64,000 bases of DNA from Lichenostomus cassidix (taxonomy: Eukaryota; Chordata; Aves; Passeriformes; Meliphagidae): NCBI GenBank assembly GCA_008360975.2, contig CM039184.1:49504797-49568796 (forward strand), in the 5' to 3' direction. Every line of letters starts with the position of its first letter. The stretch's first letter is position 1. Below are positions 24,273 to 39,200 of this stretch, one piece after another. Under the pieces are notes generated by a model. The model was not told the DNA's origin. It was given only the letters and a program-made list of their open reading frames with translations, and searched no databases. A program made the position numbers and the translations under genes.

Positions 24273-27200
24273 CTAGAATACAGAGTGTAATTTAGTTTAT
24301 ATCTTAATGAAACACAGCAAGATTTTATAAATAGTGATAGTCTATATGCAAATAAACATTTAAAAATATTACTGGTTGAAAAGAAATGCGTTCAGTGGCA
24401 GAGTTCAAGGTGGGTGCACCTTGATATGAATGAAATTAACATCATATATCATCTCTGCTTAGCACAGGTAATATCTCAAAACACTGAAGACTGAGGTCCA
24501 ATAAAAAGGCTTACAACAAAGGTGACATGACTGGAATGCACTCCATAAATCCCAGGGTACTCTTTGCAAAATCTGAGTCTTCTAAAAGTAAGTAGGTAGA
24601 GTCTCTTATAAATAAACTTCCTTTATTAAAGGAAGTCTAAAAGGAGTCTCTTATAAATAAACTTCCTTCCAATAATAATGGTTTATTAGCTACCATTATT
24701 ATCGAAAGGTAAGTATTCTTCTGCATACGTGTACAATATTATGCTGAATATATATTTGATTATTTTTATTTTATATATTGAGTGCTGATAGATCTGTTGA
24801 GAAAAGAATTAAACTAAGCTGGCCTTTACACACAGTAATGCTCTCAAGACATGACCTTGTTATGTAAGGTATTTATTTACCTTCTTCGCTGCTTCAGCTA
24901 ATAAAAGAGTCTTCCCTGTGCATGGTCCTCCATATATGATAAGAGGGTTAATATGTCCAAGTTTTCTAGGTAAAACATATTTGTGAACTATGTTTAATGC
25001 GTCACATCTATATTCATAAAAATTGGAGTATGTTTTACATAGCGATGAGTGTTGAAGGACTTCATCGTACAGCACGTCTGTCTCTGTGTCAAAATTCTGC
25101 TGCACTGTAGCTTGGATTATATCGATCATGTCTTCATAGAACTGTTTACCAAGTCCTTCAATGTAATGGCTCTCCACTTCTCGGGAGTAACCCAGTTTCA
25201 TGTCACAGTGAGTGACGGATGTGTACACTCTCAGATTGGACGATGCGACAATGGTAGGAATGAATTCGTCCCTGAGCTTGATCAGTTTCTCATGGGCTTC
25301 AGGATCTCGTAGAAACTTCCCAGCTGTGTGTACCACATCCATGTATTTTCCCATCTCTGGAATTTTAACGAAACGCTCGATGTTGGCAATTTTCCGAATG
25401 TAGCAAACACACTTCTTTAGGAAAGCTGGTGTTTGTTTACCCAAGGCAAAATCAAGTTCATCTTCAATAGCTGGGGATGAAAAGAGAACACAGAGTCTCT
25501 GTTAACTTTTCTATATAAACAGTTCAAGAACATGCCCTACCCACCACAGGCATTTTTTGCATCTTGATTGCATTTGTTCTCTGTAAAAAACACAGAAAAA
25601 TTTGCTGGGTGCTTTTGTATGGGTTTTAGTCTCAAGCAAGCACAACAACCCTTTTTTCCCCCTTTACTTATATGAGAAATGCCAACACAAATATATTTTT
25701 ATGTTTGTGGAAAGGTTGACAGAAAAGACAGTAAATGAATACATAGAAATTGTTACTATGAACTTTACCAGAGGAAAGATATCTCTTTGCTTGGCTGTGT
25801 TTCATTTTTCCATTCTCATACAGCAATTTCACAGCAGTCTTAAAAATCTTCTTAATCTCTTCTGATATATCTTGCCATTTGTTCTCATTCATAGAGTTTG
25901 AAGAAGATTCCATCTTTTAAAAAATCCATAGTTAAAAACTAGGTGTAATACATACATGTAAAACTTCAGAAAGTAGAAGTCTAATATCCAAGGTCAAAAA
26001 TAACATGGTAACAGAAACACATACACTAATAAAAATAAATAAAAGTTAAATGGCTTATACTGCAGATGATCGTAACTTATTCCATTTAAAAATTTTAAGA
26101 GTTACCTCCCTGGAGTATTTTCTAAATCCCTAGTGTAGGCAGCTAATGCAATATTTTTCAAGAATGAGGCCAATAACACCTTTATAGAAGGAGGGTTTTG
26201 AGAAGCAAGCCTGAAATAATGACAATAAAGTAGCAGTAATACTGCTAAAATTATTGCTTCTGTAATGAGATATAATAATGATAATAATTTAAACTTGGAT
26301 CTCAAAATGAGGTTCCTGGTACCTGTAATTAAGTGCCTTTTATTAGCTACCATATTTTAAAAATACAGGATTATATGTGACATTACGGTCATTCATCCAT
26401 TGCTATAGTAACACTAATCTTACTGTCATCAGAGAGGAACTCTAATATAAATTCACTAATCCTTTCAGATGGTATCTTGTAAATGCCACGCTGGTGGTTT
26501 CTCTAAAGCAGCTGGACTTATTTACTGCAGGTGAAATATTTCAGGGGTCTCCTGTTTCCTTGGAGAGTGGAACAGGAAAAAGAAAAGCCTCCAGGATAAA
26601 TTCCCTAGCAACTCTGTCTTGACATGTTCAGAGCTGTGTATCTTTTATTACTTTCTGTAGGTTTATGAGATGTAATTCTACATTAGATCTTTAAGTTACA
26701 TTACATCTATGTTTCATCTTTAAGTTACAGCTTTAAGTTATGAACATCTTTTTACGTAGTCCTGTGTAGCTTCAGGAAAAGTACAAAGGTTTAATAACAA
26801 AACCTACCAATAATACAGTGTGCACTTAAAATGAAGTGAAAACTCTTTTAAGGACTTAATTTTTTTGTACACTGAATATTTTTCGTACACTAAAATCTGT
26901 CATTGGGTATATATTAGATGTGTAGGAAGGTAGGACTGGGACCTGAGAAATAGATACAGTTTTTATCATCATCAATTAAAGACAAATGCCTGCTTTAAAA
27001 ATGGCAATTAACAGTGCTCAAAACTCTAATGTTCGAATACAGTTCATTAGTTAAAAATATGATATCTGACTCAGGACAGTGCCAAGCACTTGTCTGACAG
27101 TTAAGAGTTTTCTTCTATGGGGATAGAAGGGAAAATGTGTATTTCCTCTGCAAGTCCTGTTCATTGAAATCCAGAAAATGCACAACACAAAACAGAAGAG

Positions 27201-30200
27201 CCTGAGTTCTCCATGTTACAACATCAGGGAAGGGAAGAGAAATCTGTACAAGTGTCCCTCTAGCCCTAACAGGTCATGGCTGACCAAAGTCCACTTGCTC
27301 TAGCTGTTATCAGAGAGCGCATCAATGCAGGAGTGGTGTTCCTTGCTGCTTGGCAGCTGCTCCCTTCACCATGTATGGAAAGGGAGCACCACAGCAGCAG
27401 TTGTTCAGGTGTGGGCAGGGCTGTAGAAGCAAGTGCCTGGCCTTGGTGACTGCCTGCCACTGTAACTGATAGGGGAAAATTTTGTGAGCAGGTGACTATG
27501 ACTTACCGTATTCTGGTAGTTCTTCAGCATTTCAGTTTTCGGTCTGAGGTAATATGCTGGTGGCACTGCATTCTCATCCCTGCAGTACCACTCTTCTAAA
27601 ATCCTTGTCTCTAGTTTGGCCTCTACAGCAGCATCCAGGATCATTTCAAATTCTGCTGACTCAACTTCCCCCGGTATTCGGATGTTCCCATACTTCTCTC
27701 CCAATAGGCCCTATGTATTTACAGAAAAATAGGGATTAAATTTTTGTTTTTCGTTATGCAAAAAGCATCCTCAGGATCTGAATTTCATAAAAGTAAGGCT
27801 AGTAGTAGTGTAATGACTTTGAAATTACTAGGAAGGGAAACAGATACTCTGTGCCAGGAATTACTGTTAAGGGTACTGTACTGAGCTGTATTTTACTATG
27901 ATGACTTAGAAAATTTCAAGTTGATATATTGCCTTTCATAGTATTAACTGGTAGTAAAAATAAAAAGGTTTCAAAAGAAGTAATTAAAAAATACCCTACA
28001 TACTTAGCATGGCCTTGACTCATGTATTATTGAGTTCCATTAGTCACAGGTTGAGATTATCCTCACCTGCAAAAGCAAATTGAAATTGTGGCTTATACCA
28101 GCAATACCAAGGATCAGTGTTGCAGAACCACAAGCTGCTTTGCTATCTTCTATTCCCTTGTTGTCTTTGCCCCAGTAGCTGTCCACTGAATGAACAGTGG
28201 GGCAAGGAAGGAGCAAATACTGAGCAGAAATGGATGAAACCCTGTTTTAGTACCTCTGCATAAAGGTAAAGGTTTGTGGAAGTCATTTCTTAAACTGTGG
28301 CACAAGAGATGTTTCACATCCAAAAAAGAGGATAAAAATACTGGTTGTGATGCTCTAAGTATACTCTTTTAAAAAAATAATTTCTGTAGTTTACTGTCTG
28401 TAAGCATTTTATTAAAGAATGATTGTAGTGTCCTACAGCTTCATAGACAAGAGTGTTATAGGAAATTACTGCAGTCTTTTGACAATTTTTTTCAAATTTG
28501 TGATCATCAGATCAATTCTGCATTAAATACTTGGTTCACAGAAGTCAGTGAGAATTATTACTTAATTTAAAGTGGGATTTAAAAAAATTCTTTCCTCGTT
28601 TTAAATGTATTCTGCAAAGCTCTTGAGTTAATGAGAAGGATACTTACTGTGGAGAGGAACCAACAACATCAGAATTTTGATTTGAATCAGAAAGATCTCT
28701 TCGTAAAGTAATGCTAACACAAATATAGTAGTGCCCTAAAAATATAAATGACCATGTTTGTAAATAATATCTAAATATTCATTATTTTTTAAACACTCAT
28801 CATAATGAGAAGCTGTTTTAAACTCTTCCAGCAGAAGAACAGCCTGAAAATCAATAACTGATGATGATGAAGTCTGCTTCACCGATTAGAAAAGCACGAA
28901 GCAGCAGAACACTTTGCTAAACTCAGTTGTGTTGGCACATGGTACTCCAGTGGCTCACCATGGAAGATTCTGCAGCCTCAGTGCAGCAGGAACACCTCCC
29001 CTTTCAGGAAAAGCCAGTTACCTCAGACCACATTTGACATTGCATAAACTAACCTGGCTGATTTCTGCCTGGAGCTGACTAGGAAGAACTCACACAAAAT
29101 ACCATGCTGGCTCTGATGGCAAGCAGTTAGCATCCTCCACAGAGGAGCACTGACAAAGAGCAGGTGGACAGGAACAAGTCAATGTCTGCCCACTGCTTAG
29201 GAGAAGTGAAGGAATGTAGGAAGTCTGATAGCTCATATAGCCCATAGTTTCTGACAAGTTTCACATAGTTTCATATAGTTTCTGACAGTCACAACATTGG
29301 AGTCCTTCAAGAATCTCCTCCAAGAGAGAGGCTTTAGGGCAAAGTTGAGTTTGCCTGGCTGCCCATTCAGATCCCACTATAGCTGCATTCAGGGTACACA
29401 TCGAGGAGTCAGGAGAATGGAACAAATGTGTTTAGTAACAAGAATTATATCATAATACATCTAATGAAATTAAATGATCCAGTATTTCTATAACCTCAAT
29501 TTATTTTTTCTATTGATCATTCCAGCTTCCAGCTAGTAGCTCCCCTCAGAGAGGGCTATGTTGCTTCACATAATGAGATGGCTGAGGAAAATTTTGAAGC
29601 TTTTACTGCTCTGATCTATTCATAGTGCCCTATAATTTTGGAACTCTGAAACTGCAGAGGTTAAACAAAATATAGTATTATTTTCCTTTTTCATTGAAGT
29701 GAGGTTAATAACTTATATCATGCTGAATTGGAAAGCCTCTTCACATTCAGATTGACATAGAAATCTCATAAATTTCTCTCAGAGGAGCTTTTACCTTGTA
29801 TTGAAATTATTACTTAGAATTCATTAGGCTACACTTTTCCTGAATATAAGTCCAGTAGATTCAATAGACAGTTGCCTGAGCAAAGATCAAGAGCCAGGCC
29901 CTGCATTAACAATACCAAAATGTCAACATGATTATGTCTGATTTTAATGTACTGCATTTAATCAACTAAATTTGTTTTGGAATTATTTTGTGTACTTTTC
30001 TGCTCTTCTGGTACAGTTTACCCTGTTCTCTCTCCACTGTACTATAGTTAAATAATGAGTGGTTTAAAATGAAAATATGGACTTTTTTATGTCTCTCATC
30101 TGTCATTAAAAAAGACAGATGTAAACAAAAAGACAGATGTAAAAAAAAGACAGATGCAAAAGACATTATGTAAACGATCTTGTATTAGGGATTATCCCCC

Positions 30201-33200
30201 TGACTACTTGAGCAAAACACAATAAAAAAGAACTTTGACATGATCCAGCAAACCCTAAATACAGTGCTGAGCAGGTCAATCATTTAGAGCAGGGCAATCC
30301 CAGGCACTGCATTGCAGCTGTGCTCCTGTTAGAGCCCTAACAGAAGTTACCTGAAGTTCTGGTATTAATACCTGACTGTAGAAATTTGAAGAAAATTCTA
30401 GTAGAAAATCTTATGAGGTAAAATTTTTTTCAATTCACAAAGTCACAATTCACAAAGTCACTCCTGTGCTTTCTGGTAATTTCAGATTAGCCTTGACCTA
30501 CAGCCCAGTTTTACTGGCCCTTCAATGGAGGCATTGAAACACAACTCTGTTTTTCTGGAGAGGACAAAAGTCACTAACTCTGGTTTTCTGAAGGATTGTG
30601 CTATCACACCCCAGGCTGGGAGCAAGAGACATGCTGAGTAAGTGCAGCAGTTTTTTACTGAGAAACTAATGCACAAATGCTGGGTTACGCCACATAAACA
30701 CACCAGGTTCCTGGGGAACAGTCCTTCACCCAAACACACCTTCCTCTAGACGCCCTGCAAGTTTTCCATTAGCAGTGACACTAGTAAATTAAAAAAAGAC
30801 TAAGGAGTATAGACAGACTATATGTATTTGCTGGAATTTTAATGCACTGTTTCTAAGGCTACACGACAGCCTCAGGATTGGTGCATTTGAAGGCACAGGC
30901 TGTGAAAATTGCATCTTCCCATGTCAGAGGTGAGGCTTGGAAGTACCTCCCTCCCTTCACAGTTTTGGTGTCATGGTTGTATATCTGTTATATGGTCATA
31001 CCTATCTGTGTAAGTGCAGTCTATCAGGGTACCACAAAACCAGTAAAACCTTAGAGGCCTAAATGAGAAGCTCTGAACTGCACTCTTCCTCCAGGGCCTT
31101 CAGTACCTGAACTGCAACTGTGTCAGAAGCTTGCAGCAGCCTCAGAAAATATCTGCCACATCTCCATTTCCCTATACATTCAAGTAAAAGCAGATTTCTT
31201 CTTAGAAAAATAAAGAAAAATGAAGGAACTGGATTGAATGTAAATATAATTTCTCACAACCTTCATGTTGTTTCACACTTGGTTTGCAAATATGAATTAC
31301 CATTATTAAGATTATTATGAATTACCATTATTAGATCCTTTTGAAATAAGTTATTGTACTCTACAATAAAAATATGAAACTTCAATTTGTGATAATAACA
31401 TTGCAGCATTTTGATGATTATTATAGGAAATTATTTTTAAATGGAACAGTAATGTTTACAGTGTGTTCAGTATCAAGAGACAGTTTTATATGCAGACTCG
31501 TGAACCAAAATCTCCCACCTGATGAGTCATTTTCCTTTAACAGTAAAACAACAAATTAAAGATTCATTAGACTGAAGGTGACTGAACCGTATAAAACGAC
31601 CAGGCTGACAAAACTTTACAGAATTAACACAGAGCAACCTCAGCAGTAGCCTTAGCTTCCCCAGAACCACAGAATAGTGGAATGGTTTGGATTGGGAGGG
31701 ACCTCAGGGATCATCTACTTCCAAGTCCCCAGCCATGCGACACTTTCCAACAGACAGGGCTGCTCAGAACTCCATCCAGTGAAGTCCTGAACACTTCCAG
31801 GGATGTTTGTTGAGCCTGAGGCTGAAATCACTATTAAATGAAAGTTAAAAAACTGCTGTATAGATGAAGATGGGAAATATTTTTCATTCTAATATTCTTG
31901 GTGTGGAAAGATATTAAAATTATAGGCGCAGTCACAATAATGATCAAAAGGAGAATCCAAAGGAGATTTAGACTTGATCTTGAGATATGAGGGATTCACA
32001 ATGCACGTCATATGATTGGTTCAGACATCATCACTAAAACATTCATGAATTCTAATGCCATACATTATATAAAACCAGAACAAGCCAAAATTTTAGATAT
32101 ATTTAATTCCAACTAAGATATTCAGAGATAATTTTAATAAAAACCAGCTGTCAAATAACAGGAAACTACATTAATTACTGATTGGTTTAATTAATCTTTT
32201 TTTTAAAAAGAAATTATATACTGACATCTGCAAATGAAGCCATTTGAGAAGTCAGATTAGTAATGTTTTATGAAGTGATTTCAGGTACTTGTCAACTTAA
32301 GAGCAACAAATTTTTTGCCATTTTGCCAACAGGGGAAAGATCTGATCCAATGATCTTTTGCTGGGCTTCTTGGAATCAGTCCTATTCCTTGGTCTCTGTG
32401 AAGTTCCACATGTGACACTGAAGTGCATACCTATGTCCTCTCTGCCTCTTCTCAGAGCAGTCCTGGATTGCCAGCTTTTTGAAGAATAAGCATTCAAGAA
32501 ATGATCTTTGAAGGAATTAAATCTAACCAAAGTTAATTCTTTAACTTTATAAACTTCCCTATGTCCAGGTCTAAGCACACCTTAAACAACTTGGTTTTGC
32601 AAGATCCATGATGGATTAGCAAGTATTATTGTGCCCATGCGACACAGGAATTAAGTGCAGGGAATTAAGCCTGGGCAGGAATTCAGAGCAGGGACAGGTG
32701 ACAGGTATGCAATGGTTAGTTATAACCACGTAGCAGAAGCTGTTTTTCCTAATTCTCAGCTCTGTCCTTCTTACAGAAACTGCTCACTACTGAAGGAGGA
32801 AAGCCTTGACCCCTTGTGATGAGGTCCTGAGTGACTCACATTTCAGCCTGCTAAATTAATGTAAGCTCAAACTAAGATCACTTATTCAAAGTAGAACAGC
32901 TCCATTAGGAGAACAAGTATCTCACATTATTGAAGATGTGTGGAATGCTTCACACTGTGGGCTGAAAATTGTAGGGATTTAAGTGCTTTTGAAACACCTT
33001 GGGGTACTAAGTTCATCTGTTGTCAGGGGCTGGGAAAGGCTGGTCTTACTGACATCCCAGAGATGTTCTTCTACCATCCCCAGGAGAGCTGTGGATTGCA
33101 GTCTGGTACCATGCCATGCCTCAGCAGGAGGCCTTGCTCAGGTATCTGGTGAGGAGCAGGCTGAGCTCGTGGGCTACCATCTAGAGCAAAGCATGTAATA

Positions 33201-36200
33201 AAGAAACACACCCATGGAGCAAGAGCCCTGTTTCAAAACCTCCCCTGAACTGGAAGAAGGACAAGTTTGTGGTCTCCAGGTATAAATCCTACTCATCAGG
33301 CTTTGGGGCATGAATGATGGGGTAACAGTCGCACATCAAAGGCCCTATTACTGCATCTCCTTTCTGTGCAAACAATCTCATAGCATTGTATCAATAACTG
33401 AATGTTAATTGGAACAGAAACATGAATGTTATCTTTCCACAGTTTGCATGACTGCTCCAAACAAGGTCTACAAAATGAGTCCTCTGCATCCCTCTCTCCC
33501 CTGTGAGAGAGAACTTACTATTCATTGCCTTCTGTTTATCCTGGTGTTAGAGACCTAATTCTGTGCTTCCTCAGCCAGTGCTTGTAGGCTTCCTTCTTTT
33601 GTAGTAAAATCTTCCTCATGAAATAAAACCTTTTCTTCCTCTTTAAAGCCATACATTTCAGTCAAATAGCCATTTTTGCTCAGACAAATATGTTTTTTTC
33701 TCTACAGCCTGCTGGAATGTTCATACATATGTTAGCTGATAAAATGTATGTTACTGTGTAGTGCATCAGACTTCTATAGACAAAAGAGACACATCAAGAA
33801 AAAAAATAAGTAAAATATTGACATTTATATTTAGCACCAGACTTAAAATACCTCAGATTTCATATAAATATTTTTTCTAAAAAGCATACTTAGTATAATT
33901 GCATGCCAATACCCATCACTTTATTTCAATTGCTATATTTTTATGTATTAATTAAGACAGAGTCACTTCATCATAACTACAAGAAATGCTCCATCGTTTT
34001 CAAATCTTACTTTTTACATGCACGCTGGCTACATTCTATGTCTTGTCTTTCATATTGAATTTGGAGGTGGTAAGACTGCATTTGCACGTGCAAACCTGCC
34101 TAGGAAGCCATTCAAGTTAAGGAAGGCACACAGAATTTTAACATGTAGGTGTGTTTATCCTCCTTTGCAGAAAGGTGGGCTTAACTGATATAACCAAATA
34201 TACAGTAAACCACATCTTGAAAATCCAAAACAAATGGTCAGGACACCAGTTTTAAAGAGCCTTTGGCTTAATCTCTCATCCAAAGAAACTTAGTACAACT
34301 ACAGTTTTTTTTGGTTTCTTGCAGGTATATTGTAACTCTATTCTAACAGTACCCTATAGAAATCACTTATGTGATGTAAGATGTGCAGTTGCAGCCAGAG
34401 ATATTTTGGGGAAAAAAAAAGAAAATTAAAATAACAGCATTAGCTGGGCTCCTGCCTGTCAGGCCTCTAAACCAAGAATTTACTACCAAAAAACAAACAG
34501 AAAAGAATGTCCTATTTTATTAATTTTTTATAACTTAAAGGAAAAATAGCCAACTCATTTCAAATTCAAAGCAAAAATACTAATGGCTAAACAGCAGTGA
34601 ATCATCTGAAGTAAAACCAGAAAAGTATGTTGACTTCAATTTATCTCAATGGAATAGACATGTTAATTGCTTGTTAGGGCAAACTCCAAGCCATTTTACT
34701 GAAAACTGAAACCAAGATGAAGAAAGTTGTACTACCATGCTTAATCTAAACCAAGTTTGAGGAAGCTGGAATTCCAGAGTAGCTGGTGTCCAGGAGATGT
34801 CCTGAAAATAATTGCCTCTACTCGTTTTTATTGCACTTCTAGCTGCAATGAGGGAAGGACCTCATGATAGAAACACAGGGAGAATGTTCTCCAGATAAAT
34901 AAATAAATTTGACTGATTTTCTTGCCTATCAAAGGAAAAATGTTCTGTTGCATTGGTACTAAGTCTCCCAAAAATACTACCATTAAAAATCAAAAATATG
35001 AAAAAAGGACAAAAAAAAAGTCATAATCTGTGATTTCTGGGATCAGGTCAAAGTGCCTTTAGAACAGAATTTTTCTTCTTCTGCCAAGAGTTGTAAGGCA
35101 GTGCAGCTTATCAGACAGAACATCAGAGCTGCTGCAGATCTCTTAAATCTTCTTTCCACTTTTACCACATCTCAGTTTGGAAACTTCTAACTTCCTGATA
35201 CTTTTGCCACTGACTCAGACTGCCTTTCCATAAAATGAAGCTAATGATAGCCTGCAAAATAAGCATTTTATTTTGAGTATTTCTATTTTGATATGCAAAG
35301 GGTCTTGTGTATTTATGTATCAGCAGCGATGGAACTGTTATTTTACATTGTTTGTCCTGTTTAGTTTTAAAAGGAAAAATGATATCATAGAGCACTATCA
35401 AATATTTTCATTTGCTTTTTCTCCATAGGTTGAAGCCTGTGAGTAAATAAAATTAATTTTAGAACTTCAGCTGACTGTAGAAAACATAAGAAATACAATT
35501 TTTAATTGAGGTTGCTGAAGCAAATAGGAAACTGGAGGCAAAATAAAGACATTTCTGTACTGAGAAAGAGATTGTTTTTCCACCTGCCCAGATATATATT
35601 TATGTTCCTTGGCTTGAGAAATGTTGCAGTGTGCTGTTTCACAGAACCATGCCCTAATTTCTCTCTTCCTTTTTTCCCTGGAGGCACTGCAGAAGTACCC
35701 TGGAAGGGCTATATGAGTTTCAGAAACTTGAGACAGGTCTTGATTTCAATTCCATGAAAAACTGACTGCAATTGGGACTGGAAGGATGTGCTGCAAGTGC
35801 TGAAGTGTTTTGCTGTGAGTACAGTTCCTGACATAAAAGGTGTAAGAAGAAAATGATGGTGGAGTTTCTTGATGTTCGACCCACCTTTCATAAAATTAAA
35901 AAGAGCAGCCAAATCTGGCTGTAATGAACCAATTCTCTCAACTCCAAACTTCACCCACAGTGCAGTATTTTTAAATCTCAAAGCTTCTCCCTAGTGGTAA
36001 GGAGATATGAAATAAGAATGAGTAATTTCTCAGGCCATAGTGTGTAGGAGCTAACAGTCTATCATACAGAGTGAACGTGCTTCCTCAGAAGAAATTCATG
36101 ACCTACTTCCCTGATACACTTTGCTTCATCAGAACTCTCCTTTCTCCTGACTGAGAAAATATCAATGGTCTTCCCCCACACTCTCCCTGTCTTCTACATG

Positions 36201-39200
36201 ATCATGCAGCACCAATTCTGTTCATTTTGTTGCCTTTTCCTTCATTGCCTATCATTGTTGGATCTTTGATCAGCCTGAGCACAGGTGAGAAAATCAGTCA
36301 AAGAGAATATAATTAGGGCAGAGGTCTGTGAATAAAGATAGCATAGAGGAAGGACTGGAGGAGATTTTGCCTACCTCTGCCTAAAGACCTGAGCTGCTCA
36401 CTCACTTCGGTTCTCCTCCAAACAAATGTATTATTCTCACATTGCTCTGTTTTTGAATTTGCATGGGAGATTTCTTGACAGGCATGTATATCTTTCCTTT
36501 CACGTATAGCTCAGGACCTTCCAGACAATTCCTATGCAGTCCAGATTTCTGTCAGCTCTCTGACAGGTCCTGTAACACTTGACAAGAGTGGAACGGGGTA
36601 GAAAAACAAACCAAAAGGGCTAGGTTTAATAAAAGACTGTAGCACATAGCCCAGACTGAAGTCAATAACCTTGTCTGTGGAAATCACTACTCTTTCACCA
36701 GGGAATGGGGAACATACCTTTCTTGGAAATAGCAAAGAGATCAATATTGTCTTTTAGAGGAGGGCATGGTGGCACAACCTCCCCTGCTTTGTAAAATAAT
36801 CACAACACTCATCCAAGCCAGGAAGAATTATGAAAGGGTTTGAAACCCTGTCTTGCATCTCACAGGTGAAGTGTGGCTAACAGAGTAAAGCCTCTCCTAC
36901 TGCTGCTGTTTAATGTGCCTTATTGAGCATCCAGGGACACAGGCATCATGGAGCCAGAAAGGAAGATGATACTCTGAGCCTATCAGTGCAGTCAGCTGGG
37001 AGTACAGGGCACTGGCTTCTGGACGCCAAACCCTGGAGTTAAAAGCTGGCACTCTTGCGTTCTTACTGCCCTCTTTGGTATGCTTTGTATGCAAGAAGGG
37101 GCCATATCTTTATTTTCTGTGAAATATGCTCTTGCTTGTATTTATCAGAAAGGCAGCTTAGTTTCTGAATTCCCATTTTGGGATGGTATTTAAGTGTTTA
37201 ATGATGAGAAAAAGAGCTTAGATTGAGCTAAATTTGAGCGAGGCAAAAGGGCTGAATAAGATACTTAAGGGATTGACAGAGGCATCTAGTCTGTAGTAAA
37301 ACCCCAAGTTGCAGCAGCGCAGAAGGAGTTTTTAGGACTGCAAAACCTATCCAAATCCCACTGTATGCACATACACACACTCCTTATTGGAAATAGACTG
37401 ATATATTTATGCTTTTTTGTAACATAATTAAGCTGTGTGTTCTTAATAACATATACAGCCACTGTGAAGGTATTAGAAAGTGTTAATTAATGAGCATTAT
37501 CAAATGCAGAGATTGCTGATAGTATAATGAAACTTTTAACACCCCTCCTGACTTAAGGAATACTGAAGCTAGCTCTAACATGACAAGATATTTCACTGCA
37601 AACTTATTTTTAAATTTTTTCCCTTTCTTATTAGAGCTAAACAGATTGGTAATAATTAAATCTACAAATGAAAACCTGATTTTGTAATTAAATGTCAAGA
37701 AAAGAAGTTCCTAATTTTCATAGAGTAATGCAGTCATTGAAAGCCTGGTATGACCCATGACTGTGTAGTGAAGCACCAAAACATTGTTAATAAACATGTT
37801 TTATGTACAACATAAATGGAGGCCCTCAGAAAAATTTTTAGTATAAGTGACATTAGTTCTAGCAGATTATAATGTACCCATGATTTAGACTCTAGCATAG
37901 CATGCAAAACAAGTACCAGAACATAGTATCAACTCTGCTTTGCAAGTACATGTGTAATGTCCTATGTTATTTATTTTGAGTAGTTCCGTGATTCTGATAA
38001 CTTTTATTTATGATTTTTATGTCTTTATGTGCTAATTGTAACAAATAATTCATTTTTTCCAAGCCAGCTGGCATTGGCTTGAGGGCTTGTTATCTGGGAC
38101 AGCTACACTCTCTGAACAGGTACTTCATCAGTCTAGTTCTTCAAAGATGACAAGCAATTATTAGAAAATTCCTTGCACAAGGAAAGTATAATATTCCTTC
38201 CCCAGCATAATGGCACAGTGAACACTAATGTAGAAGCGTCGGTCCCTGTTTTATATTCTTACATGATTTGCATGCATTCCCTGCTTTTCACATTCTTGGA
38301 GGGTAAGAATCCTTTTTACTGTTTATTAAATTATAAATTTGGAAGAGGACAGAAAGGACAGTAGTGTAGTTGCAGGATGAAAATAACTATTTCCTATTAA
38401 AAGAAACTAATGATCCAAACTGCAGTAACACTTAAGGACAGAATGCAAAAATGCAAAAGGTATCTTTAAAGAAGCTGAACTGAAGGAAAAAACTAAGGCA
38501 AGCACTGTGATAATAGAGATTAAAGCTTTCCTTGTCTTCATAAACCAAACCCCTTAGGCACTTGACAAAGGTTATGGATTACCAAACCCAGCATCACCTA
38601 AAATGTTCAGAGTGTCAACAATCTTTACAGCCAATTTACATCACCATGTATCACAATGAGATTGCTATTTTCAGTCATTTAAATTGCATTACATATAAAT
38701 CCATCTTTTCATAAAGTCAACTGCCATATTTCAAAAACTATTCTTCGTCAAAATGACTTAGTATTAGTTTTCCAATTATAATACAGATGAAAAAAATCAA
38801 CTTAATCAATTTTCTTAGCTTTCACTTGCCATACTTCTTCAAGGACAAGATAAAACAAAATAGGACCTTTCTCTTGGGATATCTTCATTGACTTTTCTAA
38901 CACTAACTTTTAAATAACAGGTTATCTGACCTACAATTAACGGTAAGCACACAAACACTAAATACTAAGTACTGCCTGCAGGTAATAGGTCAAATCATTA
39001 GCCAAAAGTTTAAAAACTCCACAGCACATGCCCATGGAAATGAAAAAAATACAGCAAAAAAGCCATATATGCCACTTGCCTGAGTGAAAACACTGTCTTG
39101 CCTGTGCCATGCAGCTGTATGACTGAGAGGCAGAGTATATATGGTCTGTGGTCTGCCAAAGCTTGTGGCCAGGTGATGAACTGCTTCTGCAGCCATGAGT

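Larger units (their letters stand above)
24273..24880 (-). other. NWD2: NWD2 intron 6
   Basis: This is a 608-nt GT-AG intron with phase 0. It holds a 45-bp-period direct duplication (24599-24668) followed at once by a perfect 11-bp inverted repeat (24672-24702). The remainder is AT-rich without visible features. Confidence 0.9.

Noticed and set aside
26102..26353. 83-codon minus-strand frame in intron 4 with hydrophobic, membrane-like stretches
   Set aside because: AT-rich DNA gives Leu/Ile-rich translations by chance. It does not continue NWD2, and exon 4 joins exon 5 in phase without it.
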